From Castanea sativa (lineage: Eukaryota; Streptophyta; Magnoliopsida; Fagales; Fagaceae): a stretch of 64,000 nucleotides of DNA. The stretch lies in contig NC_134017.1 in assembly GCF_040712315.1 (NCBI RefSeq), forward strand, positions 5,734,001 through 5,798,000, in the 5' to 3' direction. Under the pieces are notes generated by a model. It had not been told where the DNA came from. It saw only the letters and a program-made list of their open reading frames with translations, and made no database searches. The first letter of the stretch is position 1; each line of letters opens with the position of its first letter. A program made the translations under genes and the position numbers. This document shows positions 46,501-59,299 of the stretch, one piece after another.

Positions 46501-46910
46501 TTCGGATCCGACTTGGACGGTTTCCCTCTGGGACCATTAAGAAATTGCAGAGTCGTAGTGACGGTCTGTTCAAGGTATTGAAACGAATGGGCCCAAATGC
46601 ATATGTCATTGACCTTCCTCATGATTATGGTATTAGCTCCTCCTTTAATATTGAGGATCTAGTTGCTTATAAAAGCCCTACAGCTATTCCTGATACTCCT
46701 TTTGATGAGCCTTTGCTTGATCCTATTGATGCCCCTATGCCTACCCCTTTACCCTTAAATCTGCCCTATGCACATAAAGAATCTATTGATGCTATTTTAG
46801 ATGAGCAGATTGTTTCTACCAGGGATGGAGGAGTTCACCATTTCCTAGTTCGGTGGCGCGGGCGACCAGATTCTGATTGCACATGGATTACCAGAGATGA
46901 GCTACAGTGA
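43561..46910 (+). pseudogene. pol of the Reina element with C-terminal chromodomain
   Basis: It has a protease (VIIDSGSCINAVS near 43620, ITLGRPWLYD near 43830), RT ([27 protein letters not shown]; active box [11 protein letters not shown] near 44660-44690), RNase H (FEVECDASGIGIGGVL near 45100) and integrase. The integrase has an HHCC region at 45660-45790 and acidic residues in SMDFVLGLP and IVSDRD. The C-terminal chromodomain, HHFLVRWRGRPDSDCTW, ends at 46910. RT motif A is damaged: FSKI is followed by KW rather than the Asp segment, fitting a short in-frame deletion. Nine stops lie in one frame (43561 to 45370), a tenth at 46423, where the frame also shifts. Confidence 0.88.
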
Positions 46911-46993
46911 CTGGATCCTAACTTACTAGAGTACTATCAGAGCTCTTCAAATTTTCACTCGATGGGGTCGAGTTCTTCTCACCCGGGGGGAGT

Positions 46994-47354
46994 TGGAGTG
47001 AACACAAGATATAGGCCCCCAATTATACACATGTATGGGAGGAAGAGCAAAAAGAAGACGGCCTAACCTATGGCCTTATGGATGGAGCCTATTAGTTATT
47101 GGGCTTGAGATTAAGCAAGCCCGAGCATTTAATAATTAGGGTTTCTTTATGCATTTTTTTGTTAGCTATTTAAACACTTTTTCTGATTATTGTAAGACAG
47201 CTTTTGAGAATTATTAAAAACGTGCGATTTCTTTTACACTGGTGCCGACTCCAGTTTGCTTGGTGCTGACTCCAAGCAACCCTTAGGTGCTGACTCTTAG
47301 GGATTATCTTATTATTTATCTTTTCTATTGGAATATTGTGGTTGTCCTACGTTA
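46994..47354 (+). repeat. 3' LTR of the Reina element
   Basis: It begins TGGAGTGAACAC and ends CTACGTTA; both end differences from the 5' LTR are transitions or single changes. Confidence 0.9.
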
Positions 47355-47791
47355 AATGCTAGAAGAGAAACATGGGAAACGAAATTATAAAGGGAAAAAA
47401 TGTTTCAACAAAAAATTTAAAACAGGATAAATAAAATGAAAGTTTTAAAGTGCAGAGATATACTCAAAACAAATTGAACCCAATTATCCAAAAGGAAAAC
47501 CAAATTCAACACAAATAACGGATATTAAAAACCATTCTTAACCCAAATTCCTTATTCAAAACCAAATCTAAACCAAAAAACTTAATGCAATCCAATCCAG
47601 TCAAAATACCCCGACCTAAATCAGATTTGACCCCAAGTTAGAAAATAAAAATAAAAGTAAAAAACAAAAAACGGAGACTATACTAGTGGAGGGAATGGGT
47701 TTGATGATGGCAGAGGCCTGGACTGTTGCTTGACGCAGTTGGGGGCAGATTTCTCAGTTTTTTTCTCTCTCCACTCTTTGTGCCTAATAGA

Positions 47792-47796
<5 letters not shown>

Positions 47797-47871
<75 letters not shown>
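47797..47871. repeat. (CT)n microsatellite
   Basis: About 37 uninterrupted CT dinucleotides within a longer pyrimidine-rich stretch. Confidence 0.97.
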
Positions 47872-47873
<2 letters not shown>

Positions 47874-50510
47874 GTTTATCAAACTCTCTCCCTCTCTCTT
47901 TTAATCTGTGTTTTCTGTTTTAAACTGTGTAGGTTGCACAATAAATAGTTAAAACTTAAAGCCTCAAATGGTGCAACATGCTGTATTTTGTAACTTTCAA
48001 ATTGTAAGCGTGGCAGGTTTTTAAGTGGGCAATTTTCCTTACGTGTCATCACAGCCTTAATTCCAGGGAAAGGCTGTAGCCATGGAAGTAAAATTAAAAG
48101 TCATATGAAAGAATTGCAGGTTCATGCTAAAGCAATAAACCAAAAAAAATTTCACAAACTATAAATAAAAAATTAACCAAAAGATATTAAGATGAAACCA
48201 CTAAACTGGAAAGAATTAATCAAATTTGCTTTTGTATAGCTAATTGATTAGAAATATACCCAACTATTTCATTTTTCATCCTATTGTAAGTGTCAATGGA
48301 ACAAAAAAAAAATTGTCAAGAACTACATAAAATCATCTATCACCAAACACTCTACAATATCCTTATTTTTGTCATATATCTACGAGTTTCAAAATTGGGC
48401 AAAGTTGTAGATAAATGAATCAATTCTTGAGAATGCGCACATGTTTAGATTTCTTGAGGAGAAACACAAATATTAAGAGTTGGATTCACTACTTCCAAGA
48501 GTCATCTGAAAGATTAATTAATCTTTGTGTTGATCATGGTAAAATACACTTAAGCAACTATATTTTAAAAAAATTAAAAAAAGATATATGTAAAGAAACA
48601 TCCAATAGATGTCCTATAAATAAAGAGGAAAAAGTATAGATTAACTCTTATAAGAAAGACATAAAAGTATAAATACATGTTTAGTGACAGATTATTGTAG
48701 ATAGAGAAGCGGTATCCAGCAAAGAAGATATGATTGGCAACATTGGCCACACTTTGAATTCTTTCGTCCCCTCACTATGCAGATTGTAAACTTAGTTACA
48801 GAATAGCTCCAAAACCAATTCAATTCCTAATATCCAAAAAAAAAAAAATACTTACTAAACAAATTCTAAATTTCTAACCCAAATACCTGATCAAAACCCA
48901 AATCCAACCCAAATGCCTAAATCCAACCAAATACCCAAACATAAATCTGACTATCTCTGAGAAAATTATCTTTTTTTGATAAGTAAATATCTGAGAAAAT
49001 TATTCTCTACCATAACATACAAAGTAATCAATTTTGTACAAAGAAGTCATTCTCTCACATTTAAGAATTTAAAACATGCAAAACCTAGAAAAACCCCAAC
49101 ATCAAAAATAACAAAATCATGACTTATAAGTATTTTTTTTTAAAAAATATCGTCTAAAATCTAGAATGTATAAACAGAATAACAAAATATTTTCAGATTT
49201 CAAAATCCCACAATTTCAATCCCCCTTACAAATAACATAACATGTAAAAGAGGTAAAGTTAGGAGAATATTAGGAAAAAAATTTGGTACCTTCGCTTTGA
49301 TGAAATTAGAGACTCCAAATTGAAGAAAGATTCCACTTCATCTCTGCAGAGAAAGAAATTGAATGTTTTACATCCAAAAGAGACGAATTTAAACAAACCC
49401 ATTACTAAAAATATCTAATAAAATAGTCACATATCAGTATTTCGAATTCCTTAACCCTAATTTCTGGAACCAAACCCAACTGTAATTGTAAAAGTTTGAA
49501 ACATATAATAGATCTAATTTGCGGGAAAAAGTTGGAGAATGAATACTGACCTTGTTGGAGGCGTTGCTAATAGGCAGAGTGATTGTGTTGTAAGGTATGA
49601 CTTTTCACAGTTAAAATCTAAACTTGTTAGAGTATTTTGCAACTTTTTTGATTTCTTATGCCCGATAGATGTAGTCTTTACCGTTCTACCTCTTTCTCTG
49701 TGTCTCAGCCTCTCAGGCTTCATGGCCTCTCTCTCTTTCTCTCTCTCTCTATTTCTATCTCTGTGTGCATAGTATTTTAACCGGTTTATTTTTTTTAACT
49801 CAAATAACTAAATCTAAAGCAATCCAACCAAAAAATTCAAAACTAAATCATATTCAATCCCCAGATTCGAAAAAGAAAAGGAAAAAAACAACAAAAACAA
49901 AAACTATATTGATTATAGGTATATAGCAAAAAAACCTAAAATAAATATCAATGCAACATTCAATCCTATACATATTTAATCCCAACGTTTTGGCTAAGAT
50001 TAGAAGCAGAAAGTACGATTTCTGTATCTAAAATAAAAATCCTGTTTCTTTACAGTGAAAACCCAAAAGAAAAAAAACAAAAAAACAAAATCAAAACCTA
50101 GTGTAATCCATATAGCTAAATAAATTCAATCCAACCAATTTTACACCCAGATCTAAGAAAGAAAGAATGAAAGGAAAAGAACTTTCCCGATGGTAGTTTT
50201 GACGATCTGATGGTAACGTGTTAATGGCACTTAGTTTTCTCTTCCTCAATCTTTACTCCTGTGCGCCTTATGTACTGTCTCTCTCTATCTCCGTATCTAT
50301 CTATTTGATGGTAGCGGTGTTGATGGCTTTCTGTAGGTGTGCATTTGAGCGAATAAAGCCACCGCCTGATATATATTTTAAAACGCTAGAGTTTTTTTTA
50401 GATCGTTAGGGTTTTTTTAATTGCTTTGTTTTTTAATTTTATTTTAACCAGTTTTTTTTTTTAATATACAAAAAACATTGTCAAACGGTGTTTAGCTTGT
50501 AAAACAGTAT

Positions 50511-50600
50511 AATGTATCGCTTTTTTTAAGTTAAACAAGTCTAAATTTTAGATAGCCACTTTTCCTACATGGCAGCACCTCCTTAATTGTAGGAATCAAC
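50511..50600 (-). repeat. Helitron-like module copy (core)
   Basis: TATCGCTTTTTTTAAG, CTAAATTTTAGAT and CACCTCCTTAATTGTAGGAA match in order the copy at 55507-55600. A more distant version lies at 48005-48070. Confidence 0.6.
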
Positions 50601-51356
50601 TAAGTTAATATAACAATATATTAAAATTCAAAATTTGTCAAGGGCATGTTGTAAAGCCCCTCATTTATCCTACTTGCTGGAATGCTATCTATAAAATACA
50701 ATATCAATCCATTTAAAATCAACTCCAATTATCTTTTATAGAATTTAAAAAATATATATCTTATGTTACAATGGTGTCCATCTAGAAGCAAAATATGTAG
50801 CACATAGTGAGCATCATATGTCATTGAAAACACAGAGGCACCAACCCAAAGCAAATTAACCACAAACTAAAGCCCTTTTATGTTGGGGTGATTTCTTTTT
50901 TTCTTTTTCTTTTTTTAATAATAAGTTTTGGGTTTATAGAGATAAAACATAGCCTTAACTCACAGCACATACTTTGAAAACATTCTGTTTTTTCACTCTT
51001 TAATTTTCAATGAAGAGTGAAAAAAATAGAATGTTTTCCATGTTAATATGTCAAGCTTACCACACTAATGAGCCAAGCTCATCTAATTAAAAGAACTTCA
51101 AATTGTTAACTGCATGCTAGATCCAAATGCAATGGACAGAGTTAGAACTTAGAATTAGTGGAGTCAATGCCTAAAGTGAACTCGAGAACAAATGTAAACA
51201 CCTATGCAAATTGAATCAAGATGTAAGCAAATGAATTAATAGGTGCTTTGAAATTGAAGCATGAGCAACTATAGCAAGCCCATCCAAAAACTGAATGCAC
51301 AATTCAGTATACTTGTATAAAATTAAATATACAAAAATAAAAATCTATAAACTTAC

Positions 51357-51529
51357 CTAACATCAGCATCACCAATAATATCAATTGGCATACCAATCAA
51401 AATGTGCATAACCAAGCATTCTAGCCATAACAACTGGGACAATGCACTTCATATTCATTTCAGGCCTCATCATACCCATCAACACCACACCAATACCATT
51501 ATTGACTGTCCCATAAGTAGCTCTCATAC
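51357..51529 (-). pseudogene. Vacuolar H+-ATPase proteolipid (subunit c) gene fragment
   Basis: On the minus strand an acceptor (GGTCTTTTAG, ending 51530) opens [20 protein letters not shown] then [19 protein letters not shown]. This corresponds to the conserved second transmembrane hairpin of plant VHA-c (usual form [21 protein letters not shown]). A large internal deletion follows. Then, in another frame, [13 protein letters not shown] matches the end of the same exon (GMAIGIVGDAGVR), followed by donor GTAAGT at 51356-51351. The intact protein forms the proton-carrying ring of the vacuolar pump. Only this exon is found, so it is a captured or relic fragment. Confidence 0.78.
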
Positions 51530-54177
51530 CTAAAAGACCAAAAAACTAACCCAAAATAGACTAAAAAATAATACAATCCCTTCCAAAAACAAAGCAGCTA
51601 CTTCTTTTTTCTCTCCCTAACTCTTGCATTTTTGTGGTTCTACTTAAACAACCTAAAATTGAAAATTGCATTAAGATTGAAAATAGTATGACACAAAACA
51701 TAGAAATTAGCAGAGATCAAAATACTTGCAGCAAGTAAGCCATTTAGTAGAATTTGCAAATTAAAATTTTCTCAAATGAGCATTAAAACCAAATTATGCT
51801 CAAGTAGAAATTGTCCATCAAAAGAATAATGTCTACCACAAAAAAGCTTATCATAGATATAGGATGGCAAGATGCAGAGCAATAAGTTTCAAAGAACAAA
51901 ATGCCCATTATTCCTAATTTCCTATTTCTTTGCCAAGTTTGCATTCTATTACATATTCGAATATTTTTTTTTACATGTTCAAATATATATATATTTAAAT
52001 CAATAGAAATAAAGAGGAAAATCACTAAACTTACCATTAAATTATGATAATCATTGTAACACAATTACATGCCTCAATCACTATGATTTGTGAACTCTTT
52101 GACCTTTACATCACAACCCCAGGAAAAACAATTAAAAAAAGAAGCCCTCAAAGAACTTGTAAACAACGAAATAAAAAGAACATAGGGAGCCAAATTATAA
52201 AGAGCAACATGTGATAAATAACACCTAGTATGAATTTCAAATTAAATACATAGATAACTATCACAATCAAATTTATAAATGATTGGATTAGAGTATATTT
52301 ATGAACTGCATCAATAACTAATAAGCTGAATTTTTGAAAACAAAAAATTGGTTCAATGAATGAAGCAACTTAAATTATTGATAATGAGAAGATATCTAAT
52401 AGAATATTGATAACAATAATTAATTAGAAATAGATAAAAATAAATACGTTTAGAAAGTATAATTACAACTATAATTTCCAAAACAATATGCTTCTTACAA
52501 ATATATTTCTTTCAAGTATATTATAAGCAACTAAAGTGGTTGGTAACATCCCCTGTGATGGATTCAAAATATTAGCCAAAAATAGAAAGTTAAAAAGAGA
52601 ACAATGAGAATATCCTTGGAAGAAATTTGGTGGAGAAGCCAACTTGGTTGTTGTCAGCTTCATGTTCTCTGTCTTAAAACTTCTTCATTTGAGAAGAAGT
52701 AGATCAAACGAAGCTATAATTTAGATCAAATGAAGTTAATTTATCCGAAGAGAGAAAAATAAAATGAGGCTAAATTAAAACTGCAAATATTCAAGAAGTT
52801 TAGACATCAAATTTATCACCAACTTTGATAAGACAATTACAATTATAAAAATTTCAGTCTAACCTCAAGAAAATTTCCTTAGGAGCAAAATAGTTGTAGA
52901 ACCCAAATGGTATGTTTCCCATATTATATTCAACAAATTCCAAGTGGGAAAAATTCATCTAAAAAGTGTGATGCACTTCTAAGAAACTTGACAAAAATTA
53001 AGATTGTATCCATCAACTTCTAAAATAAATTTATACAATACCAGATAGAAACCACTTAAAAGAAACTATAAAGAGGTTCTTCTTTTTTTCCCTTTAATAT
53101 TGAAGAATGATGTACAATATGATCAAATTAAGGCTCCATTTGCATCCATATAAGAAATTATATAACTCAACCAAAATATAAGCGTTTAAAGCCTATAGGG
53201 ATTCTCTATGAAATAATTATATAATAGGAATAATGATTTTGTATCCATAAGTAGAGGTGCATAAATCATAGTTGCTCATCCTTCCCCCATAAAATTCATT
53301 AATTTATACATACACGGATAAATGCTACAGTGTATACAAACATGTTAACCACAGTGAACATGAATGTGAAACCTATGTTAAAGCAATAACATGAAGTAAC
53401 AATTTTTATCTACTAAAAAGAATTGCATTTAAATTTTCAATTAGAATTACTTAAAATACTAATGGCATTTTCTAATTAGTTGCATGCTACATCAATAAAT
53501 TTTTTCAATTAACATAACATTTATCCTCGACTCCACAAATTGTAGATGACTTCAATAAAACAAAACTCAGTTGAAGTTAAATAGGGGCACCACTAATTGT
53601 CCTTGACCGAGACAAATTGAAGTTACATGATACATCAAAACAATTTTCCATTAACATAACATTTATCTTCAACTCCACAGATTGCAAATAATTTCAATAA
53701 AACAAAAAAAGGAAGTACCAACTCACTTTTAGTTAAATAGTGGCAGCACTAAATGTCACTAAACAAAATAGAAAAGAAGAAATTGTTGGACTTAAGAAAG
53801 TACTAATTGAATATGTTGCTTGCGATTAGCTTTCACTGTTTCAATGTTTTAAAGCATTGAAAAAGCATAAAACTACACCATAGGCGATTTATCTGTAAGG
53901 AAAAAAAAAAGGAAAACAAAAAAAGAGGCATATCATTGACATAATCCTTATGGAAAAAGGACTAAACTTTGCACAATAACTGAAAAGAAAAAGAAAATGA
54001 AGTAACAAATAAAAATATTGAACAAAACTACCAATAAATTAGCAGTCATTTTTTGCTTAGTTTTTTCTACAAACAAAACTAAGTTTGAGTGCTTTCAAAG
54101 AAACTAACTATCACTACTTGATATAAAAAGAAATCAGAAACCTTGATATCAAAGACATGTATATCAAAGACATGTAC

Positions 54178-54238
54178 CTCACCATCTTTGTTTGAGACCC
54201 CAACATCGTCATTCACATCGAGTGGAGTGATATCCCTC
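54178..54238 (-). pseudogene. Exon-like fragment, unknown
   Basis: The minus strand reads acceptor-like CAAGTAG, then RDITPLDVNDDVGVSNKDG, then a GTGAG/GTACAT donor-like end. It is short and not recognised. Confidence 0.25.
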
Positions 54239-55506
54239 TACTTGTGAACCACAAATACAGACATCAAAACACATCAAATTGTGCCCATGACTAAAATAAT
54301 AGCACCTATACAAAATAAATTTGACATCAAGTCATTAACATCAACACAATAAGCAACAAAATAATAATAAATCAGAGAGCGTTAAAAAGATCCATGCATT
54401 CTACTTTTACTACTTCTATTACTACTTAAAACCAACTTAGCTTCTTCCTCAGTTAGACTTTGTTCCACGTGGAAATTTATGTAACAGTAAAGTAAAATCA
54501 CAAAAGTTAAAGTTAAAGGGTAATTTCATCCTATTATTCATTTCTATTAGGGGTTGGCAAAATGAAATACGAGGTATGTTATCAAAAAACATATTCTAAA
54601 AAAAGAAAAAGAAAAAGGCATTTTAACAAACACTCTGCGTTCAGATACCCTAAACGAAACAACTTCTAACTGAAATCCCTCAAACCTAAATCTAACCTAT
54701 CTATTTAAACTAATTAAACAAACCTACTCCTAATCGAAAGATCATAACAACATCCCTCAAAGAGATCCACGTTAATACTTCTAAAATACCTAGACAAGGA
54801 AAAAGCCCAATTGCCATTTTTTATTCCTACCCTGTTTGTGTGGCTTATATTTTTTTGTAGAATAATCTATTGCTCTATTTTTAACCGAACACCATAAATA
54901 GATACCCACACATCAATTTAACCAAGTACCCAAAACAAAACCAAATCTAACTCAAATACCTTAATCAAAAATATAACCTAGAAAGTTAAATAAAAAAAAG
55001 AATCCAATCAAACTATTAAAAACTAATCATAATTAATGCACAAACTAAAAAGTAAAGAGAAAACTAACCGATAGAGAAATTGGAAGACGTTCACTGATTT
55101 CAAACTATGGATACATGGGCAATGGAAGTTTTTGTTTTTGTTTTTTTTTCCTTTTAATCGGGTTGATTGGGATTGAGGCTTTACTTCGAACTGCTTGATG
55201 TTTTAAGTGGGGTTTTTTTATTTTAAGAAAGACAAAGAGAACGGCTGAATTTGTCGAAGAAAAAGGAGAATTGGAACAGAAGAGACTCTGTGTCTGTAGT
55301 TCTGGTGGTCAAAGTATGGCAAGGGGACTAGCAGAGGTAGGATCGCCTCTCCCTTTTTCTGTTTCTTTCACCGTGTCTTCATCGCCTCTCTCTTTTCCTC
55401 TTTCTTTCTCCGTGTCATCATAGCCTCTCTCTATTTCTATTTACGCGTACTCTTTAATATTAACCAGTTATGAGGATTTTAAACGTATTGTAGCAGCGTT
55501 ACCAAA

Positions 55507-55600
55507 TAATGTAATTTATCGCTTTTTTAAGTTATATGTGTCTAAATTTTAGATGGACAGTTATCCTATTTGTCAACACCTCCTTAATTATAGGAACCAA
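55507..55600 (-). repeat. Helitron-like module copy (core)
   Basis: Second full copy of the module described at 50511. It is preceded by the same order of CT-rich DNA and a TTAACCAGTT word. Confidence 0.6.
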
Positions 55601-55618
55601 CTTTCTCTTAGCTTCTGC

Positions 55619-55656
<38 letters not shown>

Positions 55657-55705
55657 ATTTATATATAGATATAGATATAGATATACATATAGATATAGAT
55701 ATAAA
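55619..55705. repeat. Compound TA / GATATA microsatellite
   Basis: (TA)n runs are followed by (GATATA)n, ending directly before the Helitron terminus. Confidence 0.95.
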
Positions 55706-55707
55706 TA

Positions 55708-55740
55708 CTAGTCGCTAATCCGTGCAATGCATGAGAAATC
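55708..55740 (-). mobile_element. Helitron 3' terminus
   Basis: The minus strand reads TGCATTGCACGGATTAGCGA then CTAG|T (CTAG at 55708-55711). The GC-rich element in front is a weak hairpin (TGCA-ATG-type). The body would extend to higher coordinates; its 5' end is not found. Confidence 0.5.
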
Positions 55741-56546
55741 ATACTTTTGCTTTGAATTTTATTAAATTTTATTAGAATGAAAAAAGTATATTTACTAAAC
55801 TATCTACTTGATTAGCAATTATTTTGATTATAAATTATGAAGCAACAAAATTTGAGTAAAAGATCAACATCAATGCCTAGGAATTTAGTTTATTTTTTAA
55901 TAGGTTATACCTAGGAATCATAGCCCTCATTGATCTCAAGAACTAATAACAACTTGAAAAAAAAAAAAAAAAACCAAATTATAGAAATCTACAGATTTAT
56001 TCACCAAATGTTCATTTTGTAATCTATGACTATTAAAATAGGGAAAACCCTCGTTCCTCCTTACATGAATAGATCAAAACATTTAAAAGAAAATAATTGA
56101 AGTAATTTCAAATTTCTCTCAGACATTTTGTCAAACACCTTTAATGGTAATGATGAGGCTAAGCTCTCTTTATGTCTAAAAGGTTCTAGAAGTCCCAGTT
56201 ATTAGGGCCCGTTTGGTAAGAGAATTCTAGTAACGTTATTATTATTATGGAAATACGTGTCAGTGAAAAAGTGTATAGAAATACGTGTAATATTGTTTAA
56301 ATACTAAAAACTATTATTTAAGCAACAATAACAAACATACCCTATGTGTTATGTGAGGGCAAATATAAAATTCAAATGACAAATTGTAGACATGAAGTCA
56401 TAAACTAAATAACTGAATTCTTTTGATTGGAGGACTTAGGCTTCGGTTTAATAAGAATTGGGTTTGTAATTTGTATTTGGTGGGAGAAAAAAGATTTATT
56501 ATTATTTATATAAGTATTGCTGAAGTGGAAAATTGTAGGAGCTTCA

Positions 56547-56551
<5 letters not shown>

Positions 56552-56596
<45 letters not shown>
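56552..56596. repeat. (TA)n microsatellite
   Basis: About 22 uninterrupted TA units. Confidence 0.95.
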
Positions 56597-56598
<2 letters not shown>

Positions 56599-57317
56599 TG
56601 ATATATTAAATTGACATGAGATAGAGTTATTTTCCACTAAGATAGGTTGGCATAGAAAACAACTTTGTTCCATGCCAAGTTAAGTAAGTGAAGTTAAATG
56701 ATAATTTTTCTTTGACACAATATTTTTTGATACTAAACACAAGAATGTTAAAAAATCCATCTAAATAAACAACATTAAAATTTACAGAAAAGGAATCATT
56801 TCCCAAAAAGCATTTTCTTTTAGAAAACTATCTCATTTTCCAATATTTGGGAACAATCTTAAAATGAGTTGGAAATTTGTCTTTTAATTTCATCTATTTA
56901 GCTTGGCAGAGATAGAATTGTTTTTCAAAAGAAAACAACTCTATCTATATTTGAATTACCTTTTTTAACTTGAAGTGAGAAAGTTTTTTTTTTTTCCATT
57001 TGTTTTCTAACATGGGGATGAAGTTGCTTCTCTTCATGCTTGCTTGCAACCCAAAATGAATCCAACTGCTTCTCCAAGATGGACTTCAATTTCCTTACCA
57101 ATCCCATCCATTGAAACCTTATTTGGGTCCTCCAAATCATCCATTTCTCAACATGGGTTCTCCTTGCAATCCTCAACTATTCCTAGGTTTCTTTTTTTCT
57201 CAATTCTCACTCTTTCATAGTCAATGCCAGAGCCCCTATCTATGATTTGTGGGATTCGATCATACGTAGCTTGTACAATGTCAACGATTATTGCAATTGA
57301 GAGTAAGGCAAGATGAT

Positions 57318-57462
57318 GTTAGTCGTAGTCCTCAGATTTCTTACAAATGTTTGCCAATCTTTTCAAACATTTGTATGAATATTGTACGGAATCGTAGTCC
57401 TCAGATTTCTTGCAAATGTTTTCTCATCTTTTCAAATATTTCCATGAAAATTGTAGGGACCA
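57318..57462. repeat. Two-copy ~70-bp tandem repeat
   Basis: CGTAGTCCTCAGATTTCTT(A/G)CAAATGTTT and ATCTTTTCAAA(C/T)ATTT occur twice in tandem. It is non-coding as far as I can tell. Confidence 0.8.
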
Positions 57463-57767
57463 TGTCACCTATAAATAATAGTGATGGTCCCTTTTTTTTG
57501 AATCAATATTGACAGAAGTCACTTCTAATTAAAATATATGATATATAAAAATTAAATCCATCATATATATGTGATAAAATATGGTATACAAGTTAGAAAG
57601 ATAAAGAAAATTATTTAAATAAAAAGAAATAACATTATCACAAAGATGCAACCAAGATTTACTGAATATAATGCAATAATACAATATTGATTGAGAAAAA
57701 GAGAGATTATTTCAAATAAATATTCATACAAGCAGGTTTTTATTTTTTATATAATAACAACAAGAGG

Positions 57768-57848
57768 TAGCAATTAAGCTACAAGGACCTTAGTAGACCT
57801 ATTTTTATTATAGACCACATAAGATTATGTTGACAATATCTTAGAAAT
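57768..57848 (-). other. Sequence matching the 3' flank of the PMEI-like gene
   Basis: GGTAGC, AGCTACAAG, CCTTAG(C/T)AGACCTATT, CACATAAGATT and ATCTTAGAAAT occur in the same order at 36733-36830, next to the PMEI-like gene. The match stops at 57848, where the copia-type LTR begins. Confidence 0.75.
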
Positions 57849-58848
57849 TGATAGGCCAAGAATGTATTGACCCCTTGTAATGAATTAAACAATTAATTAG
57901 CCAAGTGAATTAATTAGGTTCAATTACATGCAATGAGTGCGGTAGCACAAGCAAATCATCAAATAACTAAATGCAACGGAAAATAAAGTTGACACGGTGA
58001 TTTTTTTTTAATGGGGAAAACCTCTGAGGCAAAAACCCCACCGGATGATTTTAAGGTCACCACTCCCAAGAATTCACTATTATCAAAACAAGCGATTACA
58101 AGTAAAGAAATCTCAGTACCTTATACCAACCTACAGTTGAATCCTTACCCCAATACACAATTGGACTTGTTCTGTAGTGACAATCTCTCCTTGTATTGCA
58201 CGACTCCCAGTACGTGACTAACCAAAAGATGCGCGGATCCTAGTACGCGACTTAATCACCAACTTGAGAAGGATCTTGGCTTCAAAGTTCTTTTACTCAT
58301 CACACGATGAAGATCATGAAATTGCTTGATCACAAAACCCTACGGTATACAAATACAGCAGCTTCTTCAAGAGAAAGAAGAACTAGGGCAAATTTTTTCT
58401 CTAGTCACAATTTGCATGAACAATACTTTGCTCAATACTCGCACAACCTTTGACGGCCCTTAAAATAATCCTTATATATGTTTAGGGTTGTGAGAAAAGA
58501 AAGCTCAAACATACATTCATGGATTGAATGAAAATCATAACTAAAAATTTGGTTTTCATAAATTTCAATAGATACCCTATTTGTCGAGCAACTGTCGAGC
58601 TTTGTGCTTAGACAGCTTTTAAACCTTGATAAATACTAGCTGTCAAGATTTACAATCCTGCACTTCAATACTTGAATCTTGAACAGACTTGCTTGGTTTT
58701 AACACTTTAACTTGAAACCTTATTTCTTGAAGTATTAAACACATCCTAGATATACCTAAATACAAGTAAAGTGCGTTTTGTCAAAGGATTAGCCAATTAC
58801 ATAAAATGTTGACATATGTTCCTAACCTGAATCACATATGTCCTAACA
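57849..58848 (-). repeat. 3' LTR of the copia-type element
   Basis: On the minus strand it starts TGTTAGGACATATG at 58848 and ends TTGGCCTATCA at 57849; 1000 bp. It is the same family as the solo LTR at 16996-17732. The minus-strand purine tract AAAAGAGGAGAT lies just before its start. Confidence 0.86.
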
Positions 58849-59299
58849 ATCTCCTCTTTTGACAATTCGTGACAAAACCATAACAAACATATGAACATAT
58901 GAGAGAAGTCATAAATCACTCAACTCATACTCACTTGTTAAGTATAGTAAAATCCATCCTAACACAAACTCTTGAAAAACTTTGCAAGAAGAAAGTTCAT
59001 GGCAAGAGAGACTTTGACAACCTGTATTTCTGAAACACTTTAAACAAAACTCATCAAGGCATCTTAGTGTGAAATAGATATAAAAGATTGCATACAATAT
59101 ATAAGAAGCATGTGCATAAAAAGAGAAAAAAAAAAAATACTATCCTCCCTCCTATGTATATATTATCTTAGTCCTCACTACATCCCTCAACAAAAATATA
59201 CACTCCCCCTAACAAAAATCGCTTAAGTACTATCTTCCTTCCTATGTATATGAATACTCTCATATCCAAAACTACTTCCCCTTTTTTTCATGAGTGATA

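Larger units (their letters stand above)
40662..47354 (+). mobile_element. Ty3/gypsy Reina-type chromovirus, complete but dead
   Basis: The 361-bp LTRs (40662-41022 and 46994-47354) have identical length and are flanked by perfect AATGC duplications (40657-40661 and 47355-47359). The primer site TGGTATCAGAG is at 41027 and a purine tract (GGGGGGAGT) lies before the 3' LTR. Short LTRs and a C-terminal chromodomain point to the Reina lineage. The coding frame has eleven stops and one frameshift. It is nested in Helitron-like DNA. Confidence 0.93.
47360..57848. other. AT-rich non-coding DNA with Helitron-like modules
   Basis: No long coding unit. It holds repeated minus-strand modules, CT-rich tracts, a vacuolar ATPase proteolipid fragment, another Helitron 3' end and several microsatellites. 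It probably consists of old Helitron-type insertions in which the Reina element is nested. Confidence 0.5.

Noticed and set aside
47726..47948. Open frames of Ser-Leu repeats
   Set aside because: Translation of the (CT)n microsatellite in all frames; no real protein.
56925..57176. 83-codon minus-strand open frame
   Set aside because: No recognised domain; the surrounding frame is interrupted and the composition is not convincing.
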